A stretch of 37,029 nt of DNA, taken from positions 1 through 37,029 of the forward strand of contig JAHCSU010000409.1 in assembly GCA_023522315.1 (NCBI GenBank), read 5' to 3'. Shown here piece after piece: positions 25,631 through 33,007 of this stretch. Below the pieces are notes generated by a model that did no database searches, was not told the origin of the DNA, and saw only the letters and a program-made list of their open reading frames with translations. The DNA comes from Nostoc sp. CCCryo 231-06. GTDB lineage: Bacteria > Cyanobacteriota > Cyanobacteriia > Cyanobacteriales > Nostocaceae. A program made the translations under genes and the position numbers. The stretch's first letter is position 1; every line of letters starts with the position of its first letter.

Positions 25631-26387
25631 CGTGATTCCAGAACCAGGGGTGTATTTATTGCATGGCGTTGGAGCCGAGGGAGGCTCCTGGGTAGCTGGG
25701 ATAACTTATGCTCAACCTTCGCGGCGATTGTATCACGCCTTATATGATGTGTGGGGTTTTCTAAACGATAACCCTAATGAAGTAGTAACCATTTTCTTAG
25801 AAGATTACACTACAGTCGAGCAGCTAGAGGCAGAATTCAAATTCATAGCTGACAACGAAACAAAAGAAGGTCGAGATGGTCAAAAATTTTTACAACGAAT
25901 ATACAACCCTGACAATGATTCAAATTGGAAGGTAAAAGAAAAAAAACAATGGCCTCTGTTATCCGATCTGATTGCTTGGGACAAGCGCGTAATTATTTTT
26001 AGCAATGATCTGAAAAAAAGAGGAAGTAATTATGTATCTTACGGCTGGGATTACACAAAAGAAAACTACTGGAGCCTTGGTGGTTTAGGTAACAAATGGG
26101 ATTGTCCTTCAAGATGGAATGACGGTGAGTATATAGATGCTGATTACCCCAAATTGTTTGTTTTCAATCATTATAGAGATATTCCTACTGTGATCACAGC
26201 AGCTATTGATAATCACTATGACAAAATTATGGACAGAATAGATAATCAATGCTGGAAGACAGCCAAGCAGCTTCCAAATTTTGTTGCTGTTGACTTTTTT
26301 GAAGTTCCGTTAGGAGAGAGTAAGGCACAAGATGCTGTCAATGAGTTGAATAAAAAGTGGCAAAATAATGAAGGTTATAATAAGTAG
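25587..26387 (+). CDS. Remainder of the PI-PLC X domain, frame-shifted from the chitinase gene
   Basis: This frame continues the phosphatidylinositol-specific phospholipase C X domain begun in the previous gene. The homologous part starts at about 25611 (WDFANVIPEPGVYLLHGVG, with the second catalytic His at 25662-25664) and runs on through DNPNEVVTIFLEDYTT, ACDKR-like AWDKRVIIFSND and a C-terminal NLPNFVAVDFFEV-like segment. The nominal ATG at 25587 is inside the upstream coding frame and has no Shine-Dalgarno, so independent initiation is doubtful. Removing one T from 25612-25617 joins the frames into one 832-residue protein. The two catalytic His residues lie on opposite sides of the shift, so neither piece alone should be an active PLC. 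It may be a mutation, a sequencing error or slippage. Confidence 0.75.
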   Translation: MIHITQNMVFWDFANVIPEPGVYLLHGVGAEGGSWVAGITYAQPSRRLYHALYDVWGFLNDNPNEVVTIFLEDYTTVEQLEAEFKFIADNETKEGRDGQKFLQRIYNPDNDSNWKVKEKKQWPLLSDLIAWDKRVIIFSNDLKKRGSNYVSYGWDYTKENYWSLGGLGNKWDCPSRWNDGEYIDADYPKLFVFNHYRDIPTVITAAIDNHYDKIMDRIDNQCWKTAKQLPNFVAVDFFEVPLGESKAQDAVNELNKKWQNNEGYNK

Positions 26388-26789
26388 TGCGATCGCCCTT
26401 TTGTGGGGTGCGAAAACCTCTGAATGACTTAATTAATGGTGGGTTAGGCGCTTCGCTAACCCATGCTACTATTTTTCTTAACCGAGCAGTATTGGATTTC
26501 TGCCAATTTACGGCATTCAAGAGTTCAAGGAAACATTATCAGGACTTACGCGAATAATAGCTGAAACCCTTATTTTCACGTAGGGGCAATTCATGAATTG
26601 CCCCTACAGCGTGTACTTTTGCGTAAGTCCTAATCATCATCCGGGGATGCTTGGGATGTGCTGGAAGCGATCGCAGGGACTGTTGACGCACCGCAGGATT
26701 GGTCTAACGAATAGGTACGGTGCAATTTATCCAGCAGATTTTGTTAAACCCAAGGGTTAAACTATTGCTAAAGCACTCTAAAGTTTTTT
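26388..26789. other. Intergenic region with a MITE-like element and other repeats
   Basis: The gap holds a HIP1 site (26391-26398), a GGGTTAGGCGCTTCGCTAAC hairpin near 26443-26462, and a 91-bp element with terminal inverted repeats at 26541-26631. The stretch before the DUF29 gene (26632-26789) shows no clear structure. Confidence 0.5.
26541..26631. mobile_element. MITE-like element with terminal and central inverted repeats
   Basis: Terminal inverted repeats AGGACTTACGC (26541-26551) and GCGTAAGTCCT (26621-26631) are perfect. The centre is a perfect 28-bp palindrome (26580-26607; GTAGGGGCAATTCA and its complement). There is no coding capacity and no obvious target duplication. Size and ends suggest a non-autonomous element moved by an IS transposase encoded elsewhere. 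Confidence 0.65.
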
Positions 26790-27227
26790 ATGACTCAATC
26801 ACCAGTAAAAACTCTCTATGTAACAGACTTTGCATTATGGATTGAGCAGACTGTCAATAGTTTAAAATCCCAAGACTATAGCAATGTAGACTGGGAAAAC
26901 TTAATTGAGGAGATAGAAGGATTGGGGAGGAGAGATAGACGAGAATTAGAAAGTCGTTTGACAACTTTATTTGAACACGCCTTAAAACGGAATTATGTAA
27001 ATTTACCAGAATGTTATGGCGGTTGGGAAGCAACAATTAGCCGCACACAACAGGAATTAAGTCGTATTCTTCGAGATTCCCCTAGCCTGCGTAATTATTT
27101 CTTAACTATCTGTGATGAATGTTATAAAAATGCACATAAAAACATGAGTAAGGAATATGAAACAAAATTTCCTGATGATTGTCCTTTTCCTAATGATGTA
27201 GAAACATTATTGAATGATAGTTTTTAG
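26790..27227 (+). CDS. DUF29 family protein
   Basis: This 145-residue protein matches the DUF29 pattern common in cyanobacteria: an N-terminal LYVTDFALWIEQTVNSLKSQ, then NVDWENLIEEIEGLGRRDRR, and a middle LTTLFEHALKR segment followed by WEATISRTQQELSRILRDSP. It is predicted to be all-helical and soluble, and the family function is not known. The length fits the family. ATG at 26790 lies a short distance after an AAGTTTT stretch with no strong Shine-Dalgarno. It is a single gene next to a broken Uma2-family gene; members of both families are often scattered in accessory positions. Confidence 0.88.
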   Translation: MTQSPVKTLYVTDFALWIEQTVNSLKSQDYSNVDWENLIEEIEGLGRRDRRELESRLTTLFEHALKRNYVNLPECYGGWEATISRTQQELSRILRDSPSLRNYFLTICDECYKNAHKNMSKEYETKFPDDCPFPNDVETLLNDSF

Positions 27228-27377
27228 AGGATTTTGTGCTTTTATAATCTTGGTATAAACTACCCATGCAGAACGCCATCAAAACAGCGATCGCTATCCT
27301 TTAGTAGTTGTCTTAATTCTATTAATTATTATGTCATATATTTTTAGGAACAAGGAACGGGAGAGTTTTCTCAAGAC

Positions 27378-27767
27378 TTACGCACCTTGTTCAAATTCAT
27401 CAATGGCTTGAATTTCATCTGAAATCTGGATGCATTGTTCTAATAAAGCAATATTTAGTTCCGGCAATAATTCACTTGAGGTAATCTGTTCGTAGCCGTA
27501 AGTATCTAAAAACTCAGATGGTGTTTCTTCTCGTAAGTGATAAAGTTTGAGTCGATGGTTACTGAGCGTAGTCGAAGTATTGAATTGCCAAATCCAAACT
27601 TCAGCAACTGCCAAACGGCGATAAATTTCTAATTTATCAATGCTTGCACTGGTGATGTTTACCTCTATAGCTAAGTCTGGGATATTTTTCTTCTCGTAAA
27701 TAGAGTAGCATTCATCTGGTTCAACCCCAGCTTGCTTAAGTTGTTTTTTAATTGTAGAACTCGCCAT
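27378..27767 (-). pseudogene. C-terminal part of a frameshifted Uma2-family gene
   Basis: This frame carries the second half of a Uma2/DUF820 domain: VEPDECYSIYEKKNIPDLAIEVNITSASIDKL through LAVAEVWIW, with the catalytic-type Asp and Glu of the PD-(D/E)XK fold. Read upstream of the ATG at 27767 in the same frame, the sequence gives LKRIRFSPMASST, the family's usual preceding segment, so the ATG is internal and not the true start. The other half is the gene fragment just upstream; one missing base in an A6 run (T6 on the plus strand, 27824-27829) separates them. Confidence 0.75.
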
Positions 27768-27787
27768 TGGGCTGAATCGAATTCGCT

Positions 27788-28033
27788 TTAAGTAGAGATA
27801 GCGATAAGCAAAATAGCCAAACGTTTTTTGATATTTTCATGTCTGATAGACGGTGACACAATTTCTAAGATTTCATCCAAATAGGTGACACGGTAATGAG
27901 AATTATCTTCTAGTTTGGCTAATAAAGCTTCATACATTTGCCAGCTTACCCCACTAGTGACAAATTTTTCCTCTGGATCATCAATATCTGCAAGTTCTGG
28001 GTCGTCTAAAAGTTCTTTCAGGCTGATGACCAT
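27788..28033 (-). pseudogene. N-terminal part of a frameshifted Uma2-family gene
   Basis: Eighty-one residues hold the start of a Uma2-family protein: VTSGVSWQMYEALLAKLEDN, RVTYLDEILEIVSPSIRHEN. Just after HENIKK the reading frame turns to unrelated LAILLIAIST and stops. Adding one A to the A6 run restores HENIKKTFGYFAYRYLYLKR, which joins the downstream fragment into a continuous protein of 218 residues. This is therefore one gene broken by a one-base deletion, or a homopolymer error. ATG at 28033. Confidence 0.75.
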
Positions 28034-28073
28034 TGTTTTCTCTAAAAATTAGGGTTTAAGAAAAATTTCTTCG

Positions 28074-28772
28074 CTAAACTGACTCCACTGAGGAAGCACC
28101 GAAACGATAGCCTTTGCCGTAGACTGTGTGAATCAGTGTAGTTTCTTTACCTACCTCAATCTTACGGCGCAGCAAACGAATTAATGCCGCAATCACATTA
28201 CTACTGGGTTGTTCTTCCTCTTGCCACAAATTTTCCATAATCTGGGCATGAATCATTAGTTGTCCAGTGTGTTCCATAAAGTATTGCAGCAACTGGCTTT
28301 CTTTTTGCGATAGCTCAATTATTCGTCCTTGGCGATAGGCTACTTGATTTTCACAATCGAGTTCTAAATCAGCGACAGTTAAACGTCCGGTGGTGGTTCC
28401 ATAAGTTTGGGAACCCGAACGACGCAATAAAGCACGGACTCTGGCTAATAATTCCCGCAGTTCAAAAGGTTTAACCAAATAGTCATCCGCACCAGCATCT
28501 AAACCTTGTACGCGGTCATCTAGAGTATCCTTGGCTGTGAGAAACAGCACGGGAGTGGTTTTGCCTTGGCGTCGCAATTGCTGACAAATTTCTAACCCCG
28601 TTTTTCCTGGGAGCATCCAATCTAAAATTAGTAGGTCATAACTGCCAGCTTGTGCATGTTCGTTGCCACTTGTCCCATCGTAAGCGGCATCCACAATGTA
28701 ACCCTCACGAGTTAATAAGCGACTCAAGGGTTCAGTTAGTTCAACTTCATCATCAACTAATAAAATTCTCAT
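28074..28772 (-). CDS. OmpR/PhoB-family response regulator
   Basis: This protein of 232 residues has an N-terminal receiver domain (RILLVDDEVE, phospho-acceptor Asp in LLILDWMLPG, Thr in LFLTAKD, Lys in YLVKPFE) and a C-terminal winged helix (about residues 135-225, with ELSQKESQLLQYFMEH and the recognition segment NVIAALIRLLRRKIE, ending HTVYGKGYRFG). It is a DNA-binding transcription factor activated by phosphorylation. I choose the ATG at 28772 (MRILLVDDE) because family members start there; an ATG at 28790 adds six residues. No cognate kinase is adjacent. Similar proteins in cyanobacteria (RppA/NrsR type) respond to redox or metals, but assignment is uncertain. It is divergent from hisG. 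Confidence 0.9.
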   Translation of the reverse strand: MRILLVDDEVELTEPLSRLLTREGYIVDAAYDGTSGNEHAQAGSYDLLILDWMLPGKTGLEICQQLRRQGKTTPVLFLTAKDTLDDRVQGLDAGADDYLVKPFELRELLARVRALLRRSGSQTYGTTTGRLTVADLELDCENQVAYRQGRIIELSQKESQLLQYFMEHTGQLMIHAQIMENLWQEEEQPSSNVIAALIRLLRRKIEVGKETTLIHTVYGKGYRFGASSVESV

Positions 28773-28847
28773 GCTGCTTGTGGTAAGCATATAGAGATAT
28801 TCTCAATATTATTCAACTGCTAGAACGCCAAGGATATTAAAAAAAGA

Positions 28848-29492
28848 ATGCTAACTGTTGCATTGCCAAAAGGGGAACTCCTTAAAAATAGCATCCGCCT
28901 GCTACAATCTGTGGGATTAGATTTTAGTGCTTTTTTAGATTCAGGTACTCGCCAACTTCAAATTCCTGACACTAAAGGACTTGCGAAAGCTTTATTGGTG
29001 CGGGCGCAGGATGTGCCTGTTTATGTGGAATATGGTCAGGCACAACTGGGTGTTGTTGGTTACGATGTGCTGCGGGAGAAGCAGCCGCAAGTTGCCCACT
29101 TGGTGGATTTGCAGTTTGGGCATTGTCGGATGTCGGTGGCCGTAAAAGCATCCAGTTCTTACCGATCGCCTTTAGATTTACCAGCGCATGGTAGAGTTGC
29201 TTCAAAATATGTGAATTGCGCTCGTGAATATTTCCACAGTCTAGATTTACCTGTGGAAATAGTACCGTTGTATGGTTCAGTAGAATTAGGCCCGATTACT
29301 GGAATGTCAGAAGCGATCGTGGATTTAGTTTCTACAGGGCGGACTTTACGCGAAAATGGTCTGATTGAAGTTGCTACTCTCTATGAAAGCACGGCGCGGT
29401 TGATTGCCCATCCTCTAAGTTACCGCCTAAACACGGGTAATTTAAGTGATGTAATTGCCAAGCTGCGAGAAACCGTTTTGGTAGAGGTCTAA
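28848..29492 (+). CDS. hisG: ATP phosphoribosyltransferase, short form (HisG)
   Basis: This 214-residue enzyme catalyses the first step of histidine synthesis, joining ATP and PRPP. The N-terminus [19 protein letters not shown] and the PRPP-binding region [20 protein letters not shown] are diagnostic. At about 214 residues it lacks the C-terminal allosteric domain of the long form; such short HisG proteins work with the HisS-like regulatory subunit HisZ, not present here. ATG at 28848; upstream is a purine-rich AAAAAAAGA. It is divergent from the response regulator gene with only about 75 bp between. A repeat-rich gap follows. Confidence 0.95.
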   Translation: MLTVALPKGELLKNSIRLLQSVGLDFSAFLDSGTRQLQIPDTKGLAKALLVRAQDVPVYVEYGQAQLGVVGYDVLREKQPQVAHLVDLQFGHCRMSVAVKASSSYRSPLDLPAHGRVASKYVNCAREYFHSLDLPVEIVPLYGSVELGPITGMSEAIVDLVSTGRTLRENGLIEVATLYESTARLIAHPLSYRLNTGNLSDVIAKLRETVLVEV

Positions 29493-29540
29493 TAGTAGTG
29501 CTGTCAACGTGACGCAATTCACGGTTTATCGAATAGCCCA

Positions 29541-29834
29541 AAGAAACCTCAAGAAAGGTTTTGCACAAGCAAAACCTGTCCCTCTCTTTAGTAACGCTAC
29601 GGTGTACACACAAGTCTCTTGACCTGCACCTTTGTTGCATTGACCTGCACCTTTGTTGCATTGACCTGCACCTTTGTTGCATCGACCTGCACCTTTGTTG
29701 CATCGACCTGCACCTTTGTTGCATCGACCTGCAAAAATTAACTTACTCTACGTTACGCAGTAACTCTAAAAAACTTGTGTGTACACAGTAGCCTTAGTAA
29801 CGAGAGGGATGTCCGTCAGGACTCTTTGAGGTTT
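29541..29834. repeat. Nested inverted-repeat element enclosing a tandem array
   Basis: From outside inward: AAACCTCAAG (29544-29553) with TTTGAGGTTT (29825-29834); CCCTCTC near 29580 with GAGAGGG near 29803-29809; TTTAGTAACGCTAC-like arms; and the perfect 13-bp pair GTGTACACACAAG (29602-29614) and CTTGTGTGTACAC (29774-29786). The left arm also has its own hairpin (GGTTTTGC 29557-29564, GCAAAACC 29569-29576). The 21-bp tandem array lies at the core. The whole can form a very large cruciform. Confidence 0.65.
29621..29737. repeat. 21-bp tandem repeat, five copies plus a partial one
   Basis: Unit GACCTGCACCTTTGTTGCAT plus T or C starts at 29621, 29642, 29663, 29684 and 29705, with a partial sixth at 29726. 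Units 1 and 2 end in T and units 3-5 end in C, which is the only variation, so expansion was recent. Confidence 0.92.
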
Positions 29835-29906
29835 TAATAGTAGATAGTCTGCAACAATTGAATCTCATCATGCAAACTAAATTTGTTTACACTAGGATTA
29901 GCGCAA

Positions 29907-29931
29907 TGTCTACGACGGGCTACGCCTACGC
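29907..29931. repeat. Dispersed 25-bp repeat copy
   Basis: Identical to 23305-23329 (TGTCTACGACGGGCTACGCC then TACGC); also related to the in-gene copy at 4815-4849. It lies 66 bp before the sensor kinase start. Confidence 0.85.
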
Positions 29932-29997
29932 AATAACTTTGCGGCGGGGACAGGGAATAACTTTCTACTAAACATCAGTATTTATTAAGAAAAGTTA

Positions 29998-32568
29998 ATG
30001 AAAGCTGGACAAATTGATACAGAAGTGAAAAGGCTAGAAGCCCTCCGCCAGTATCAAATTCTTGACACCGAACCGGAAGAAGCTTACGACAATCTTGCTA
30101 AGTTGGCGGCATTTATTTGTGGTACGTCCATATCCTTGGTAAATTTCATTGATGAAAACCGTCAATGGTTTAAGGCAAAAGTAGGTTTAGATATATCAGA
30201 AATGCCCCGGTGTATTGGGTTATCTTACCTTTGCCAAGAGCGGCGTAATGTTGTAGTGATTCCTGACACCCTAGCTGATGAAACATTAGCAAATAATGCG
30301 GTAGTAACTGGCTATCCATATATACGGTTTTATGCAGGTGTACCCCTAATTACTCCCAAGGGAGATATGCTGGGAACTCTGTGTGTAATTGACCAAGCCC
30401 CAAAAGAATTGAGCCAAAAACAAGTGGAGGCGCTTGTAGCTCTGAGCCGCTTGGTAATCGACCAATTAGAACTCAGGCGTCATGTAAGTGAGGTATCTCA
30501 AGTTACCGAGAAGCTCGTGGCGTATGAGCAAGCAGCACACGCCGAGTCTGAAGCTGCCAGAATCCGCATTGCTAATTTGCTCGAAAGCATCACTGATGCG
30601 TTTTTTGCCTTAGATAAAAAGTGGCGATTCACCTACATTAATGGTCAAGCAGAATTACTGTTGCAAAAAACCCAGAATGAATTATTGGATAAAAGCATCT
30701 GGGAGATATTTCCAGAACTCATAGACACAAGGTTCCATCGTGAGTATCACAGAGCAATCTTAGAACAGGTGAGTGTGGAATTTGAGGAGTTTTATCCTTC
30801 ACTAAACTGCTGGCTTCAAGTCCACGCTTATCCTGCAAAAGATGGCTTGTCTATTTATTTCCAAGACGTTACTGAACGGCGGCGAACAGCAGAAGCACTA
30901 CGAGAGAGTGAAGAACGTTGGCAATTAGCATTACATGGTAATAATGATGGTATTTGGGATTGGAACCTTAAGACTAATGAAGTGTTCTTCTCAACTCGGT
31001 GGAAGGAAATGCTCGGTTATAAAGACCACGAAGTTTCCAACGGTTGGGATGAATGGATAAAACGAATCCACTCCGATGAGCGAGATTTGGTACTTCAAGC
31101 CTTCCATGACCACTTTGCCAAGAAAACACCGTTTTACGTCTGTGAATATCGAGTCCAGTGCCAAGACGGCAGCTATAAATGGATTCTAGATCGAGGACAG
31201 GCACTTTGGGACGCATTGGGTGATATAGTGCGGATGGTGGGTTCTTATACTGATATCACAGATCGTAAGCAGGCAGATGAGGAATTAAAGCGGCAGAATT
31301 TGCGATCGCAATTATTTGCAGAAATCACCCTGAAAATTCGAGAATCTTTACAAATAGATGAAATTCTCCAGACTGCGGTTACTGAAGTGCAAAAATTACT
31401 ACAAGCTGATCGAGTTTTTATTTTTCAACTGGAGACTGATGGTTCGGGAACAGTGGTGCAAGAGGCAGTGTTGCCTGGTTGGCCGGTAATTCTAGGAAAA
31501 AATCTGCTCGATACCTGCTTTAAAGAACAATACTTAGAAAGATATCGCCTGGGAAGAGTCAGTACAATTGACGACATTGAAGCTGCTCATGTTCACCCCT
31601 GCCATCGAAAATTTATTCAGCAGTTTGCCGCCAAAGCTAACCTCGTAGTCCCGATTCTCGTCAGACAAGGACTTTGGGGCTTGTTAGTGGCTCATCAGTG
31701 TGCTGCACCTCGACAGTGGAATAACTTTGAGACGGAGTTGTTAGAGCAATTAGCTAATCAAATTGGGATTGCTTTATCTCAAGCGCAACTATTACAAAAA
31801 GAAACCCAGCAAAGTCAAGAACTCGCCCGTTCCAATGCAGAATTGGAACAATTTGCCTATGTGGCTTCCCATGACTTGCAAGAGCCATTGCGGATGGTAA
31901 CGAGTTATTTACAACTACTAGAGCGAAGATACAAAAATCAACTCGATGCTAATGCCGATCAGTTTATCAACTATGCAGTAGATGGGGCCCGGCGGATGCA
32001 GACCCTAATCAATGATTTGTTGAATTATTCTCGCGTTAGCAGCCGTGGACAGCCCTTTATGCGAGTAAATTGTAGTGTTGTCTTAGAACAAGCGATCGCT
32101 AATCTTCAAATTGCTATCCAGGATAGTAAAGCAATTGTCACTCATGATCCTCTACCTGAAGTAATGGCTGATGCTACCCAACTGATACAAGTATTTCAAA
32201 ACCTGATTGGCAATGCGATCAGATTTTGCCATCATCAGCAGCCACGAATTCACATCGGGGTAGCGAAACCAGATGGAAATTTAAACGGGGAAAGTTTAAA
32301 TGTTATCCCGTCGGTAGATGAATGCTTGTTCTGGGTGCGCGATAATGGGATTGGTTTGGAATCCCAGTATGCAGAACGTATTTTTATAATTTTTCAGCGC
32401 TTGCACGGTAGAGATAAGTATCCCGGTACTGGAATTGGTCTGGCAATTTGTAAAAAAATTATAGAACGCCACGGCGGCCGGATCTGGGTTGAGTCAAAAC
32501 TCGGACAAGGCTCGACTTTCTACTTCACAATTCCAGATAGAGCAGGTAAGCAATCGTGGGCATCATAA
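29998..32568 (+). CDS. GAF-PAS-PAS-GAF sensor histidine kinase, phytochrome-like
   Basis: This 856-residue kinase has an N-terminal GAF (about 20-165, KRLEALRQYQILDTEPEEAY), two PAS domains (about 192-295 and 305-425), a phytochrome-like GAF (about 445-600), and a complete histidine kinase: H-box ASHDLQEPLR (His625), N-box NLIGNAIRF, G1 DNGIGLESQ and G2 GTGIGLAICKKIIERHGG. The last GAF has DTCF (Cys507) and PCH (Cys535-His536), the cysteine positions of DXCF-type cyanobacteriochromes, so a covalently bound bilin is possible. The kinase is of the type that pairs with Rcp1-like receivers, and exactly such a gene follows 8 nt later. ATG at 29998, soluble, no membrane helix. It is the first gene of a three-gene phosphorelay operon. 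Confidence 0.92.
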   Translation: MKAGQIDTEVKRLEALRQYQILDTEPEEAYDNLAKLAAFICGTSISLVNFIDENRQWFKAKVGLDISEMPRCIGLSYLCQERRNVVVIPDTLADETLANNAVVTGYPYIRFYAGVPLITPKGDMLGTLCVIDQAPKELSQKQVEALVALSRLVIDQLELRRHVSEVSQVTEKLVAYEQAAHAESEAARIRIANLLESITDAFFALDKKWRFTYINGQAELLLQKTQNELLDKSIWEIFPELIDTRFHREYHRAILEQVSVEFEEFYPSLNCWLQVHAYPAKDGLSIYFQDVTERRRTAEALRESEERWQLALHGNNDGIWDWNLKTNEVFFSTRWKEMLGYKDHEVSNGWDEWIKRIHSDERDLVLQAFHDHFAKKTPFYVCEYRVQCQDGSYKWILDRGQALWDALGDIVRMVGSYTDITDRKQADEELKRQNLRSQLFAEITLKIRESLQIDEILQTAVTEVQKLLQADRVFIFQLETDGSGTVVQEAVLPGWPVILGKNLLDTCFKEQYLERYRLGRVSTIDDIEAAHVHPCHRKFIQQFAAKANLVVPILVRQGLWGLLVAHQCAAPRQWNNFETELLEQLANQIGIALSQAQLLQKETQQSQELARSNAELEQFAYVASHDLQEPLRMVTSYLQLLERRYKNQLDANADQFINYAVDGARRMQTLINDLLNYSRVSSRGQPFMRVNCSVVLEQAIANLQIAIQDSKAIVTHDPLPEVMADATQLIQVFQNLIGNAIRFCHHQQPRIHIGVAKPDGNLNGESLNVIPSVDECLFWVRDNGIGLESQYAERIFIIFQRLHGRDKYPGTGIGLAICKKIIERHGGRIWVESKLGQGSTFYFTIPDRAGKQSWAS

Positions 32569-32576
32569 CAGGGATT

Positions 32577-33002
32577 ATGCCTATTGAGGTTTTGTTGGTA
32601 GAGGACAATCCAGGCGATGCCGAACTCACACGCATCGCTCTTGAAGATAGCAAAATCTCGATTCACTTGAATGTGGTCGAAGATGGTGTGGAGGCAATGG
32701 CATTCTTGCGAAAGCAGGACAAATACGTTAAAGTAGCCCATCCAGATATTGTGCTGCTCGATTTAAATCTCCCCAGAAAAGATGGGCGGGAAGTACTGGC
32801 AGAAATTAAAGGAGATGAAAACCTCAAGCGAATTCCTGTAGTAATTTTGACGACTTCGCAAGCTGAAGAAGACATCCTCAAAGCCTATAATTTATGTGCA
32901 AACTGTTATATAACTAAGCCAGTAGATTTCGATCAATTCGTTAAAATTGTCCAATCAATAGAGAATTTTTGGTTTGCGATCGTAAAACTGCCACCGGAGT
33001 AG
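32577..33002 (+). CDS. Rcp1-like single-domain response regulator
   Basis: This 141-residue receiver domain resembles Rcp1, the partner of cyanobacterial phytochrome Cph1. Seen: the acidic pair in VLLVEDNPGD, phospho-acceptor Asp in IVLLDLNLPRKDG, the Thr pair in ILTTSQ and the Lys in YITKPVD. There is no output domain. The start is ATG 32577 with AGGGAT as ribosome-binding site; an in-frame upstream start near 32556 would overlap the kinase gene and lacks family support. It lies 8 nt after the kinase stop and 5 nt before the next gene, so it probably carries phosphate between the two kinases or to a separate output. Confidence 0.93.
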   Translation: MPIEVLLVEDNPGDAELTRIALEDSKISIHLNVVEDGVEAMAFLRKQDKYVKVAHPDIVLLDLNLPRKDGREVLAEIKGDENLKRIPVVILTTSQAEEDILKAYNLCANCYITKPVDFDQFVKIVQSIENFWFAIVKLPPE

Positions 33003-33007
33003 TGGAA

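Larger units (their letters stand above)
29493..29997. other. 505-bp intergenic region with a nested repeat element
   Basis: It contains the large inverted-repeat element at about 29541-29834 with a 21-bp tandem array at its centre, and a dispersed repeat copy at 29907-29931. The final 60 bp lead into the sensor kinase gene. Open frames across the tandem array, in both directions, are artefacts of a repeat whose length is divisible by three. Confidence 0.6.

Noticed and set aside
29621-29737. CRISPR array
   Set aside because: The 21-bp units are directly adjacent with no unique spacers between them; it is a plain tandem repeat.
29374-29791. Repetitive peptides (MQQRCRS and DLHLCCI repeats) in both directions
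   Set aside because: They arise from translating the 21-bp tandem repeat, whose length is divisible by three; no start signals or conserved sequence.
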